Shown: positions 34,765 to 46,400 of the stretch, piece by piece | Layout of the letters: every line of letters starts with the position of its first letter | Position numbering within the stretch: the first letter of the stretch is position 1 | Assembly (NCBI GenBank): GCA_029204225.1 | Contig: CM055096.1 | Coordinates: 3,874,014 to 3,938,013 of the forward strand | Direction: 5' to 3' | Length of the DNA: 64,000 nucleotides | Source: Diphasiastrum complanatum | Lineage: Eukaryota; Streptophyta; Lycopodiopsida; Lycopodiales; Lycopodiaceae | Translations under genes and position numbers: made by a program | Notes under the pieces: model-generated | Database searches by the model: none | The model's input: the letters and a program-made list of their open reading frames with translations, nothing else | Told to the model about the DNA's origin: nothing

Positions 34765-36203
34765 TTGATGCCTGGAGCAAAACCATTACCTAAAGAGCAG
34801 GTTGTTCAAAGACAAAGTGGTTCCTTCATAGAGAAAGCATCTACTTCAGAATCTGCTTGTAAGGGGACGGACTGGGACTTTGTAAAAGAAAAAAATTCTG
34901 GCATTACTAGTGGCAAAACTTGCAGGCCTACAAGAATAATAGTCCTGAAACCAAGTCCACATGTGCAGTCCAATGAAATGTTCATGAGTCTAGGTTGTTA
35001 TTCTCATTCATATCGGAGTAAGCCTGTGATTGATGGAACCCCCTTTTCTAGACAGGAGTTTCAGAGATCATAAAACAAACATGCATGAGGACCCCAGAGA
35101 GATTGCTCGGGAAATAGCCAGATATGTTAGAGAAAAGGTGGTTCAAGAGCTTGTCAGAAAGGCTAAGAGACCTGGATTTGGGAGGACTTTGAGCAGAAAG
35201 ACAGAGTCCATGGAAAGGATTGCCATTCTTGATAGTGACCAGTTGGATGTTTCTGATGTAGACCTTAAAGCTCTTAAATCTTATAGCAAGGGAGTTACCA
35301 ATCATAACAAATTCGAAGAGACCAATGATTATTTGGTCAGCAAAAAAGGTGGAAGAACTTTGTCACAGGAGAAATTTAAAGTGGGACCGCCAGAAAATGA
35401 CCAAACAAATAACAAAATAATTGTTCGCTTTGCAAAGAAGCTCTCTGGTAATAATTCAAGTGCTTTGAATTCTCAAGACTTAGAAATTTCATATGTTAGG
35501 TGGGTTGAAAATTGCTTCATCACTTTGTATTCAGTCAAGAGCTAGTAACCTTGAAGAGCCTATTGACAGCAAGGTTAATACCATTCAACGTGCCACTAAA
35601 AATCTGCCTCAGTCTACAAAAGAGAGTGTAGTTGGCTTACCACCATCACTGAGCTCCTGGCTTCCTGTTGACCGCTCATTGCAAGGCGAGACTAATGAAA
35701 GCCTGGAAAAAGAGATGGAAAGTGGGCACAGTTCTTATCTTTGAACAATTAAGAGAGTCCAGTAACCACATGCAAATCAACTTTAGGGCTAAAAGTGCAC
35801 ATAGGGAGGAGGACACGGATTCCGAAAGCAGCGATTTTCTTCTCAAATTTCAGTCACATAGCGAAAACTTTCGAGATGTTTCAGACAGTGCGGTTGACGA
35901 TGTTTCCGTTGAGCATCATGATGTGATGACTGAGAATAAGAAGAACAAGGAAATCAATTCGGATGCTCACTCAAATTGTTGACAACATCATCAGTGCGTG
36001 TCACTTTGAATTGTCCGGCTAATGTAGATGTCCCTGATGAAACAGTAACTCAGGACCCTTTGAAGCATGATCGGACTATATGTGTCACCTCAGACCCGTT
36101 ATCTCAGCACATTTTGCATGTGCCTGAGGAAGATGAGTTTCATCCATGCATAGATGAAAGTACTATGGAAGTATCTGAAGTTGATAGAAGAAATTGTGAG
36201 TGA
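34765..36203 (+). pseudogene. DUF3741/TRM-like protein fragment, frameshifted
   Basis: The first frame (34765-35073) carries RPTRIIVLKPSP, which resembles the PTRIVVLKP motif near the N-terminus of plant DUF3741/DUF4378 (TRM, LONGIFOLIA-like) proteins. The next frame (35030-35545) has a family-like segment DPREIAREIARYVREKV. Three further frames follow (35493-35744, 35668-35982, 35976-36203), all Ser/Asp/Glu-rich like the middle of such proteins. Changing frame at least four times within 1.4 kb, with little sign of splice sites, points to a pseudogene. The C-terminal DUF4378 domain is not seen. Introns or sequencing errors could explain some of the shifts. The family call is from memory of the motif, moderate confidence. 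Confidence 0.6.
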
Positions 36204-37054
36204 ACGTGCATCACTAAAAGGAGCTTAGCTGGTCTGAATATTTATTGGTGTTAAGGGCTTTGACGGACAACAACAACAGACAAAAAAGAGTGGATCTTAC
36301 TTACCTTTTTCTTGTTGTCAATCTCCTGCTTCACAACGCGATGATTACAGATTCAGACTGAGTTCTCAATCTCGTGCTTCAGATTTCGGATTTAGACTGA
36401 CTTTCAGACAAGTTTGCTGTTCTTTCACTGTCAGATTAGAGAGAGAGAGAGAGAGAAGTGTGAAAACTGAAGTATGTGTGTGTGGTGCCGCGCGTGTACA
36501 AGTAGAGGAAGGCCCACTTCCAATTTTGTTTTACGCAATGTATCCATTCATGCGTTCATTTATTTTGCTTTTGCTTTTGCTTTTCTAGTTCATGCAAACA
36601 AAAAAGACACTTCTTTTTCATTCAAGAATGTCTTTTGCTATTTTTTATTTTCATGCATGCATCGTTAATTGCGTGTGGGATACTTTGACCTTTAATTAAA
36701 GTTGGAGCTTAAAGAAATTGGGTCATCACAATTTGCCTTTAACCTTGATTTTTTTTTAACTCTGTTGACCCACCTGAACACATAGTATTGCAATGCCAAG
36801 CCAAAAAAAGCCTCTTCTTCCCTTGGTATAAATGAAAAGTAAAATCTATTCACTAGTTGACACATAAGGCATTGGGCAGGAGACCAGGTAAGCACACCAA
36901 TGACATGCTGCCATATAAGCAAAGACCATAAGCATTTTATATTATTATTTAATTGAGATGAATATGAATCTTTATTTTTATTTGAGATAACCATTTAAGT
37001 CCGAAATGGAAAATAAAATACACGGAACAAGAAGAATATAAAGAGAGAAGGGCC

Positions 37055-37093
<39 letters not shown>

Positions 37094-37450
37094 CTGCAGC
37101 AGCAGCAGAGGAGGAGAAGAAGATAAAGGGGAGCAGAGGAAGGAGGAAGACGAAGGTATTCCCGCTTCATTTATAATTGAAGCCGTTGCAAGAAATGGTG
37201 AAGCGGGAGATTTAGGTTTTTTCTCGCTTCCTGTCTTGATGTTTTCAAGTCAGTCGCGGTTTTGCTCGCCTGTGCATATTTTTGGAGATTAGGCTGGAAG
37301 CAAGCCGTGCCGTATGATTTGCCGTGTAAGGGTTCTTATGTAGATAAAACGAAAACCTCTTCTATTCACATTTAACTTGGACATTTTTTTAGGTTTTAGG
37401 TTTATGCCGGCTGATTGATCATCCATTGCATTAACCGTGAGCAGACAGTT
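36204..37450 (+). promoter_or_regulatory. Upstream region and probable 5' leader of STE24
   Basis: No gene lies here. A TATA-like ATATAAAG occurs at 37035-37042, followed by a GA run (37059-37091), CAGCAGCAGCAG and purine-rich sequence to GACGAAG|GTATTC at 37155/37156. GA-rich, purine-rich sequence like this is common in plant 5' leaders. A leader intron from about 37156 to 37444 (ending GAGCAG) is plausible but unproven. A second short GA run is at 36439-36453. Confidence 0.45.
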
Positions 37451-40400
37451 ATGGCGTTTCCTTACCTTGAAGCAGTTGTTGGTAAGTCACAAGTGTATTG
37501 TTTATGTTCGCAATAACCAGCTTGCTAGGTTTGACTTAAAGGGTGTAAGGGTTTCGTTGCAAAGGGCTATCACCAGAAACAGGACTGAAAAGAGACATAA
37601 GGGTATCATTATTAAAGGCTATCACAATGTCCAGCTTGTGCTGTACCACATGCTCACCCCAACAAGGCCTACGCGAACATAGAATACTTGTAAATGTTTC
37701 TAACTGCCCCTCTGACTCAACCGGATAAGGCTTGCAAATATACTGGCTCTAATAAGATACCGAGAAACAGTCAAGTACCCAGATCCCACCCGAGCCTCCT
37801 AGCCATCTGCCAAATGTTTGAGAAACCCCCAAAAGATTTGTTAGTAGGGGTGCACGAATTTCCCCTTTTTAAAGTATTCTGTTCCAATTCTTTCAACTGC
37901 TTGTGGGATAACAAGGCCTTTTGCCTTCATGTGTTTGGCTGGGTCGCAACTACAAAGCCAATGCCAATGAATTGTTGTTTTGAGTTTAAACAAACTCACG
38001 AACTTAAGCTGGTATTCTTAAAGGTTTACAATTCATCAATTCCTCTAGCCTTATCATGTCCTTAACTCATGTTGGGTGTAAGTTGATTTTTTTAATCTTC
38101 ATTACAAGTCATGTTGATTTGTATAGAGGTCTAAATTTCCACATTAGGTCGAATTCTTATCCATAATATCTGGATCTCGTTACTTCCTATCAAGTATTAC
38201 AATATTTGTTTCAACTTTTGTTGGTGCAATTTTAGTGTATCTTGAAATCGTGTGTTTCATGTATCACGTGTCCTACCATGTTAGTAGGAAGTGTTGATCA
38301 TAAATAAGAGAGTTTGTAAATGCTTCGCAAAAGAGTTGAAACTGCGAAGACATTCATTGTCATATAGTTGTGTCTTGTCATTGGAGACACGATTGTTGGT
38401 AATGCATGTGTTTATTTCTCTCGCTTTTAAATGAAATCCATCTTGGCAACTGTTGTTTAAATTTGAGATTGTCATGATGATGATCTTTCAAGTTTTGAGT
38501 TCAACAAGCTAGATAAGATGTATTTAATATTCAACATTTTCTATTACAAAGAAGTGCAAGCATGAGAAGATAGGGTGAGTTTTTCCTCCTAAAGGTTGTT
38601 TTGTAACTTCTTTGAAGCAAATATTCTTTGATAATTCTGAAAGATTCATGATACTTGGGGAGAGGCCTTAGAAATTTGAAGCCCTATGTTTGTGCCAGTT
38701 TTCTCTCAGATCTAATCTTCAAGATGTTATAGTGAAATGTCATAGGTTTTACCCTGATGGTGGAAATTCTATATTGTATGTTGTTATGTGCTATATTGGG
38801 TGATTAGTGTTTATACTCAAGTTGGGCCCATATAAGTGAAAAATCATGAACCTTATGAAAGTAAACATATGTTGTCCAAACAAAATGCAATGTTGGTATT
38901 TGTCGCTCTAGCTTCTTGAGGGATACTTTAGAAGAACTTAGTAATAATCCCATAATATAAGTAAACTACCTTAAGAGAATATTCTAGAAGGTTCCAAAAA
39001 CATGGCATCTTTAGAAGGGCCACAAATTTTCTATAGTGGTTGCATCAAGGAGATGATACAACCATTTTGAAAAGTATGCACAAACTTATATCTAACTCTT
39101 AGCAAATAGGTGAAACTTCTAGATGTGGCAGCAGTTGGAGAACTGTTAGAGCCATTACTCCCTGTCTCGATTATTTATAGTTTTCAGAGACACATGTACA
39201 TTTTGTAATTATTGTAATTACTGAAATGGCTAAGTCACCGGCTTGTGGTGACCTTTGTAAGTAAATCGTAAATAAACTATAATTAGTTGGCATTGGACCT
39301 CAAAGAGTCTTGCTTAGCTTTGGCATGGGGTACTAGGTCATTTATTAGGAGTGGCTGGACTGACCTCCTAAAAAGTAGGAGAGTTGATTAGTCAATGGGA
39401 CACTTGTCATATGCTCACTAGGACACTTGGTCCAGTGAATGAGTGGCACTTGTCAGGGTTGACCGGTCAAACATGACACGTGTCACATGCTCACAGGGAC
39501 ACTTGGTCCGGTGTATGATCAGTTAGGAAAGGTCAAGGTTAAGGGGTGCTTGAGGATTGTGCATAAGTGAGCCTACAGAGAGGCATTCCTGATCATAATC
39601 TATGCAGCAAAGGTTGGGAGGAGACAAGGCAGCCAGCTCCACCATGTTTTGTGTGCTCTGATGTTTGTACATGCAGGGAAATCGACAGAGATCGACATTG
39701 CTGATTGCTGCGCACGAGATAAGCTAGGTTTTTAGTGAAGTTTCAGATTTGGACTCTGACATTTGGTATCAGAGCGTAGGTTTACGTTCGGAAGAGGGTT
39801 GCGAAAATCGAATCAGATTTCAGCGACGCGGATTAGAATGAGATTTCAGCGTTGTGGTTCAGCTGCGAATCAGGATCAAATTTCAGATTTCAGCTGCGAA
39901 TCAGGATCAAATTTCAGTTACGAAGCAGGATCAGATTGCAGATTGCAGATCAAATTTCTATTTCAGAATCGGGATCAGATTTCAGAATTCAGAATTCAGA
40001 ATCAGGATCAGATATTCGGAAGCGGGATCAGAATCAGGTTGCTGCTGCGGATCGAAATCAGGTTACAGTTGCAGAACCGAATCGGAAACCCTTTTTTGCT
40101 GAAAATTTCGACCTCTAAGCAGGTGGACAGGTTTGCAACACTGTAAACATGGATCCGTTGGAGGGTTCTAGCACCGAGATACTGAGAATTGAGGAAGTGG
40201 CAGCCAAGGTGGATTCTATGGAGGTGATTTTTCAACAAATCCTTGAATGTTGAAGACATCAAGATCCTCTCAAGAACCGGAAGCGGTATGATTGCTTAAG
40301 TGTTTCATTTTGTGGAAGGCTTGCATGGACGTCTCGAAACCTTTTGTTGTAAAGAAGCAGACTCGTAGCCTCCAAGGAGCAGTTCAGATAGCTCTGTGTT

Positions 40401-43400
40401 TGAAACATGGCAATAAGCCTCAGGCGGTTTTCGGCCTTGAGATAAGAAGAGGCTCAAAAGGTTTAAGAGTCGATTTGTGCAATGACAAGTTTCAAATGAC
40501 CTGAAAGGAGAAGGAGCAGGGGCTTCCGAGGACAAAGGATTGTATGGGCGGTCTAATGTCCAAAGAGGTCATCGTCCTTCAGTGTGACAAGTAGTTGTAG
40601 CTTCTAGGGACAATGATTGTATGGGTAATTTGATGTTCAGAAGGGGCCAAGGATCTTTGTTGCTATTGATGCATGACCAAGAGTGTTCCAAATGAGAAAG
40701 TTTTGCTTTGGTTATATGGTAGGTTGCATGTGGAAGGAATGTCCACGAAATCCAATGCAGACTTCATGCAATTTTCTAGTGAAGCAGGCACAAGCACCTA
40801 TGGCTATTGAAGAGCTGGAGCATGATGAACTCCAAGGAAGTACTCTTCATCTTGTGAAAGTTTCGATGATCAGGTAAGGTTGATGTTATTTCTTTTGCCA
40901 CAATTGTTTTAAACGATGCAACGCATGTATCAATGTCCAAGTACTTCTTGATTGTTATGACTGGACATACGTGCGGCATGGATGTGTGTGTTCTATTTGA
41001 CACTATGTCCTTCCATACTGTACTTGACTCAGATTGAAAGGTTGAATGTGAGCACACAACCATCCCTGTACCAGTACACAGTCGTGAGGGCTGATGGAAA
41101 GGGTAGTTGGGGGAGGTTTCAGGGTTGGGGATATGCCATTAACCATTCAAGTTAGGTTAAGAAGTTGGATATAAAGATAATGTGTTTGGCATGTTTTGAT
41201 GTGGTACTTGGGATATGTTGGCACGTAAATGGAAACTTTACATCGCTTGGGGTTACTCATGTGTGCGAGTTCCAGCGCGATGGTAGAATCCATTCACTTT
41301 GAGGTGAGCCCAATGTGACTCCAAGACCTTTGATCATGGCAGCTTAGTATGTGGGGGTTCATTGTAAGCATATGTGTTTTTGTTTTTGTTTGATATGTTT
41401 TGCTGGTTCCAAAAGTAACATATGGCAAGAACAAGTTGACTTACTTCTGAACCTAGACCAACAGACGGGTCATGGCGTATGTGTGTGGGCTTATCAATAC
41501 TTGAACTCCCCAGGGGCAAAGGACAGTATGGGACGCCCAATGTTCTAGTATTGTACGGTGCTACTGTTTTAGCAAAGTTGCTTGGAAAAATGGATATTAG
41601 TAACTTAGAGTTCATGAAGTGCATGTGCGTAAGACTGTCTTCAGAACTTGTTTCAGTCTTATGGATGACGTTTTGGTTTATAGTAACTTTTTGGTTATGC
41701 CTTTGATTGACTAATGCCCCAACAACATGTATGATGTTGATGAACGATGTACTCAGACCGTTTATGGATCACGTTTTTGTTTACAGTTGTGGTGACGTGT
41801 TGCACATAACTCATCTTAGAACCGTTTTGTCAACCCTGAGGGATAAAATCTTGTTTGCTAATGATAATAAAAGATAGCGTATTTGGGTGTTATCGTGTTA
41901 GTTGAAGGCATAAAACCGAATCCAAGGAAAGTTGTTCTCCTTCTGTGGCTTGTACCTACAGACTTGATGGTATTGAGAGGCTCTCTTGGATTTCTTGGGT
42001 TTTATTGCAAGGTGTGAAGGGTTGTTCACACATGGCTGCACCTTTGACCGATATGCTATAGAATAATAAGTGGACGGAAGTTCAGCAGTAAAGTTTCAAC
42101 GCTTCGAAACAAGCTGTGGCGGACTTTGTCACATTAAAAATAGTAGACCCTCATAAACCATTTGTCATAATAACAAATGCGAGTGATGTCATCGTTGGGA
42201 CAATTCTGATGCAAGAGGGTAGGCCAGTGGCCTTTGTGAGCGAGAAGCTCAACCCTGTTCAGAAGAGTTGTATGCCATTGTCCATGCTTTGAAAGTATGG
42301 AGGCATTATTTGTGTGGTGCGGGTTTGTATATGCCGACCATGACATTTTTATGTATTTCTGCAATTAGCCAGGTGGGCTAAATTGCTGCAAGAATTTCAC
42401 GTGGAAATTCGGTATAGGAAAGGTATCGAAAATCGTGTGCTTGATGCATTCGTATATTGTATCAAATGTCTTTTTTGGTCATAGAGAATGACCTAATTGC
42501 TGAGATCAGATAGATTTAGCACGAGGATCCTCATTGTTCATTGTAAGAGGTTGTGAGAGAGGTAAAACTTGGCCAAGTAGAAGGAGAGCTCTGATCTCTT
42601 TGCTCACACTTGCCTGAAGTATACCATAGCAGATGGTATAGTTAAAGGAAATAGCAAATTCCCCATTGCAGTTAGTAAAGGGCTATGTAGGGAGATTTTG
42701 CATTTATGTTATGATAGTACTGGTGCTAGTCATCCGGGTGTGGATTGGACCTATGAGATGATCCTATGTAACTTTTGGTGGCCCAATACGGTTTTAGGCC
42801 TACTAGTCTTGTTACGGTGGGAATTCCTCAAAGTGCCTAGTACAGTTGATTTCTAACTCGATGAGTAAAATGCTTGAGTTAGTTGAAAAATTTAAGACAA
42901 GCAATCGTGGTGCTAGTGAGAGCCGAGTGTGATCTCCAGTAGTATGGGATGCTGGTTATCGTAGGAGGCTTGATTAGGCCAGTTGTTGTCGACAACTCCG
43001 GTGTACGGAGATGAGTCAGTTGTGACTCTATTCAGGAGCATAGAGAGGAGATCCATGAGCCAACAAGGATATTGGATAGGCGGGAGAAACGTCTGTGTAA
43101 TCGCTTGATCTGTGATATATTTAGTTGCTTGGCATGGAATACCTCTTGCAGATGTTGCCTGGGAGACCGCACACAGTCTGCGTGCACAGTACCCTAGTTT
43201 TGCAGATGTCTTTTTTGAGTGGGAAGGGATGTTAGAGCCTTTACTCCCTGTCCCGCTTATTTACAGTTTTCAGAGACACATGTACGTTTTGTAATTATTG
43301 TAATTACTGAAATGGCTTAGTCACTGGCCTGTGGTGACCTTTGTAAGTAAATTGTAAATAAACTGTAATTAGTTGGCATTGGACCTCAAAGAGTCGTGCT

Positions 43401-46400
43401 TAGCTTTGGCATGAGGTACTGGGTCATCTATTAGGAGTGGCTGGACTGACCTCCTAAAAAGTAGGAGTTGACTAGTCAATGGGACACCTGTCATATGCTC
43501 ACTGGGACACTTGGTCCATCCAGTGAATGAGTGACACTTGTTAGGGTTGACCGGTCAAACATGACACGTGTCACATGCTCACAGGGACACTTGGTCCAGT
43601 GTATGAGTGACACATGTCAGCCTACTCACTTGCCTATGTGTCAAGGTACTGCCAAGTGGCAAGTGTCAACTGTGCATGGAGTTGGCCATGTGTCGACGTT
43701 AGGAAAGGTTAGGGTTAAGGGGTGCTTGAGGATTGTGCATAAGTGAGCCTAGAGAGAGGCATTCCTGATCATAATCTATGTAGCAAAGGTTGGGAGGAGA
43801 CAAGGCAGCCAGCTCCACCATGTTTCGTGTGCTCTGTACATGCAAGGAAATTGACAGAGATCGACATTGCTGGTTGCTGCGCACGGGATAAGCTAGGTTT
43901 TTAGTGAAGTTTCAGATTTGGACTCTGACAAGAACCTTTGCAAGTTATTGGAAGGTAGCCACAATTATCAAAAAGTAAGGTTCATTGCAACCGTAACTAC
44001 CTTTGGAACTTGACAATAAAGGAATTAAGTAGGTGCTAGATATATCAAACCTTGGGATCCAAGGTGTAAAACTCTAGAAGATTGGTAAAGATTTCAAATC
44101 TTCAATATTTTGAAAGCAGCTTTCTAAGGTTGTCTTGTGTAAGATGGGTCCACATGATTGTTGTTTTACTTATGGGATAATAAACAAACTTAAAGTCAAC
44201 CATGGATAAAAGATATCATAATGAAAGAAAAGCATGATTGAATACCCGATTGAATTTAAAGCTTAGAAGCAAGATGCAGCCTTACTATAATTGAGAAAAT
44301 AAAAAGAAACATATTACCGCATGAGTGTGCACTAAATCAAGAAAAGGAAAAGGATGTGTGTTGTGTTGTTGTTATATTGGGTTATATATCAAAGATCTTG
44401 AATCTCATGAAAGTAAACACATTTGGGAGTTTTTTTTTTGGGGGGGGGGTAGATCTAATAATGACAATTAGGCCCAACTTTTTAGAATTTAGAACTACTA
44501 GCTTTTGAAGTCACACTTGAGAATGACTAAGTCTCAATTCTATAAGCAAAGATGCAACTTGTGGGTCCTAGCCAAAGTATCAATAGGCAACCCTTGAAAC
44601 CTGCAAAAACCGAATGGGCAAGGACGTTGTAGGATTATCAGGAGCTCACCAGCAAGATATCGTACTCTATTGTTTCTTTTAGTAAAGCTTGTTAATCGTT
44701 TTTTGTGTGATCCAATTCAATTGTGTATTTCGGAGATGTGTATTTCAGAGCTAAGCAACATCTCCATAGCTATTAATTTTTCTTACAAGAATTAAGAGCA
44801 ATGTGTGTAGCATGTTGGTTGTGAAAACATGAGAGAAGTCTATCATGTAATTTTTAGTAGAGGCAAATTTTTTTATGTCAGTAGCATTGGATTTGCCACA
44901 AATCATGATAAATATATCATTGTGGGACATAATCCCTTTGGATTGCTCACATCAAGTTCCAAGATTGAAGTTGCTCACATCAAGTAACTTGAACTAGGTC
45001 TTTTCACAAGTAAAAGTCCCTAGGTGACAACCCTTAGGTAGGCAATTGTAATCAAATTTATTCTTCGATAGGTCAATTCCATATATGTAGTTTGAACGCA
45101 TCAAGGATAGCACTTCTTTTTATGAATTAACATCATGTTAAATTCGGGTTATACGGTGGACCCTGCCACAAGAAAGAAGTTTGACCCAAAGAACACTTGC
45201 AATGTTAGATTTTTTCTTTTGTAGACTCTTTGGTAGGCTTAGTTTCATGCTGAGTGAGTTGACGATATGGAATTGTTTTTTTTGTGTCGATGACGAATGT
45301 TGTGCTTCATTTGTTTGGCTCTTAGCCTAGCCTTCCCTTACCTTTGGAGAAGTGAGAGAAACTCAACATGTGAGTCTTTATATGTGAAAGCTAATGTCGA
45401 CGTATCTTTGTCCATTTGCACCTACTCTATGAAATTGACATCTCAAGACCTTTTGGATAGCATGTTCTTGTATCTCTAAGGACACCTTCCTACATCAGAC
45501 ATCTTGACATAAATAATCACATCTACATGCCGGAGACACTCGCATTGGGCACTTTGAATGATCGGAACACAAAGCAATGGCAACTATACATGTTTCTCAT
45601 TTGCTACACGATTTTGACCAATCAAAAGAAAGACACAAAATAAAATTTAGTACAAAACATCTGCATGAAAATCAATGAATGTGTTGTATCACCTTTGAGG
45701 GGTGAAAACTGTGGAAAGTCTTGTGTTGTGTGGTCAAATTTGCACCAAGTCACTTGTAGCTATGTTTCCTTTAAAACTTTTCCCCTACAATGTTTGAATG
45801 GCATATATATTCTCACAAGTGGATCTAGAAGTGACTGTAAGCTGAATGAGACTTTAAGGTCAAGTGTGTGGAAAATCTACTCTTTCTGTTCAAGGGGCTT
45901 TTAGTCTTTCTTACACCACATCCAACCTCTTGCCATGACACCTGTAGCCTTTGTTGAAGAGATAACATCGCTCAATATTTTCTAGATTCCTTTAGGAATT
46001 TTGAAATTTCCTCTATATATTTATTTGCGTTCTTTTGTAAAATCATGTGAAATTTTCAGCTAAAGGGTTGTTTTTGTTTTGGCAGGTTTCATGATTTTTA
46101 TGTACATATTTGAGACATATCTAGATCTAAGACAACATGCAGCACTCAAACTACCTAGTCTTCCTCCGTCTTTGAGAGGAGTTGTGAGCCAGGAAAAATT
46201 TGAGAAAGCTCGAGCATATAGTCTTGATAAAAGGTTTGCTTCCTCCATTTTAATTTTAGTGTATTTTACTGGGTTCCTGTCGAAATAGTGTGCATTCTGA
46301 TCTCTTTTATTCTTTCCCATCTGAACAAGCATCAATATGTTATTTGAATTTTGATGTTCAGTACAGAGTGTTTAACTTTGTGAATGTTTCACTGTTATGG

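Larger units (their letters stand above)
39144..43930 (+). mobile_element. Ty3/Gypsy (chromovirus-type) element inside STE24 intron 1
   Basis: Both LTRs start TGTTAGAGCC and end GGACTCTGACA (39144-39761 and 43230-43930). A 5-bp target duplication AGAAC flanks the element (39139-39143 and 43931-43935). The primer-binding site is next to the 5' LTR and the polypurine tract next to the 3' LTR. The internal part is only about 3.5 kb and badly decayed: a gag start near 40149, protease-like words near 41000, RNase H at 42083-42460, an integrase zinc-finger trace near 42730 and a chromodomain-like end near 43112. Most of the reverse transcriptase and integrase core is gone. The element lies in the same orientation as the host gene. 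Confidence 0.95.

Noticed and set aside
39763-40146. Three overlapping open frames rich in Ser, Gly, Arg and Gln
   Set aside because: All come from a degenerate short repeat between the Gypsy primer-binding site and the gag start; no domain is visible in any frame.
46079-46081. ATG at 46079 as the STE24 start
   Set aside because: It lies within the splice acceptor (TTTTGGCAG). The upstream exon at 37451 gives the expected [11 protein letters not shown] start and the correct phase.
46060-46335. Minus-strand open frame opposite STE24 exon 2
   Set aside because: It is a shadow of the STE24 coding exon, which has clear family similarity on the plus strand.
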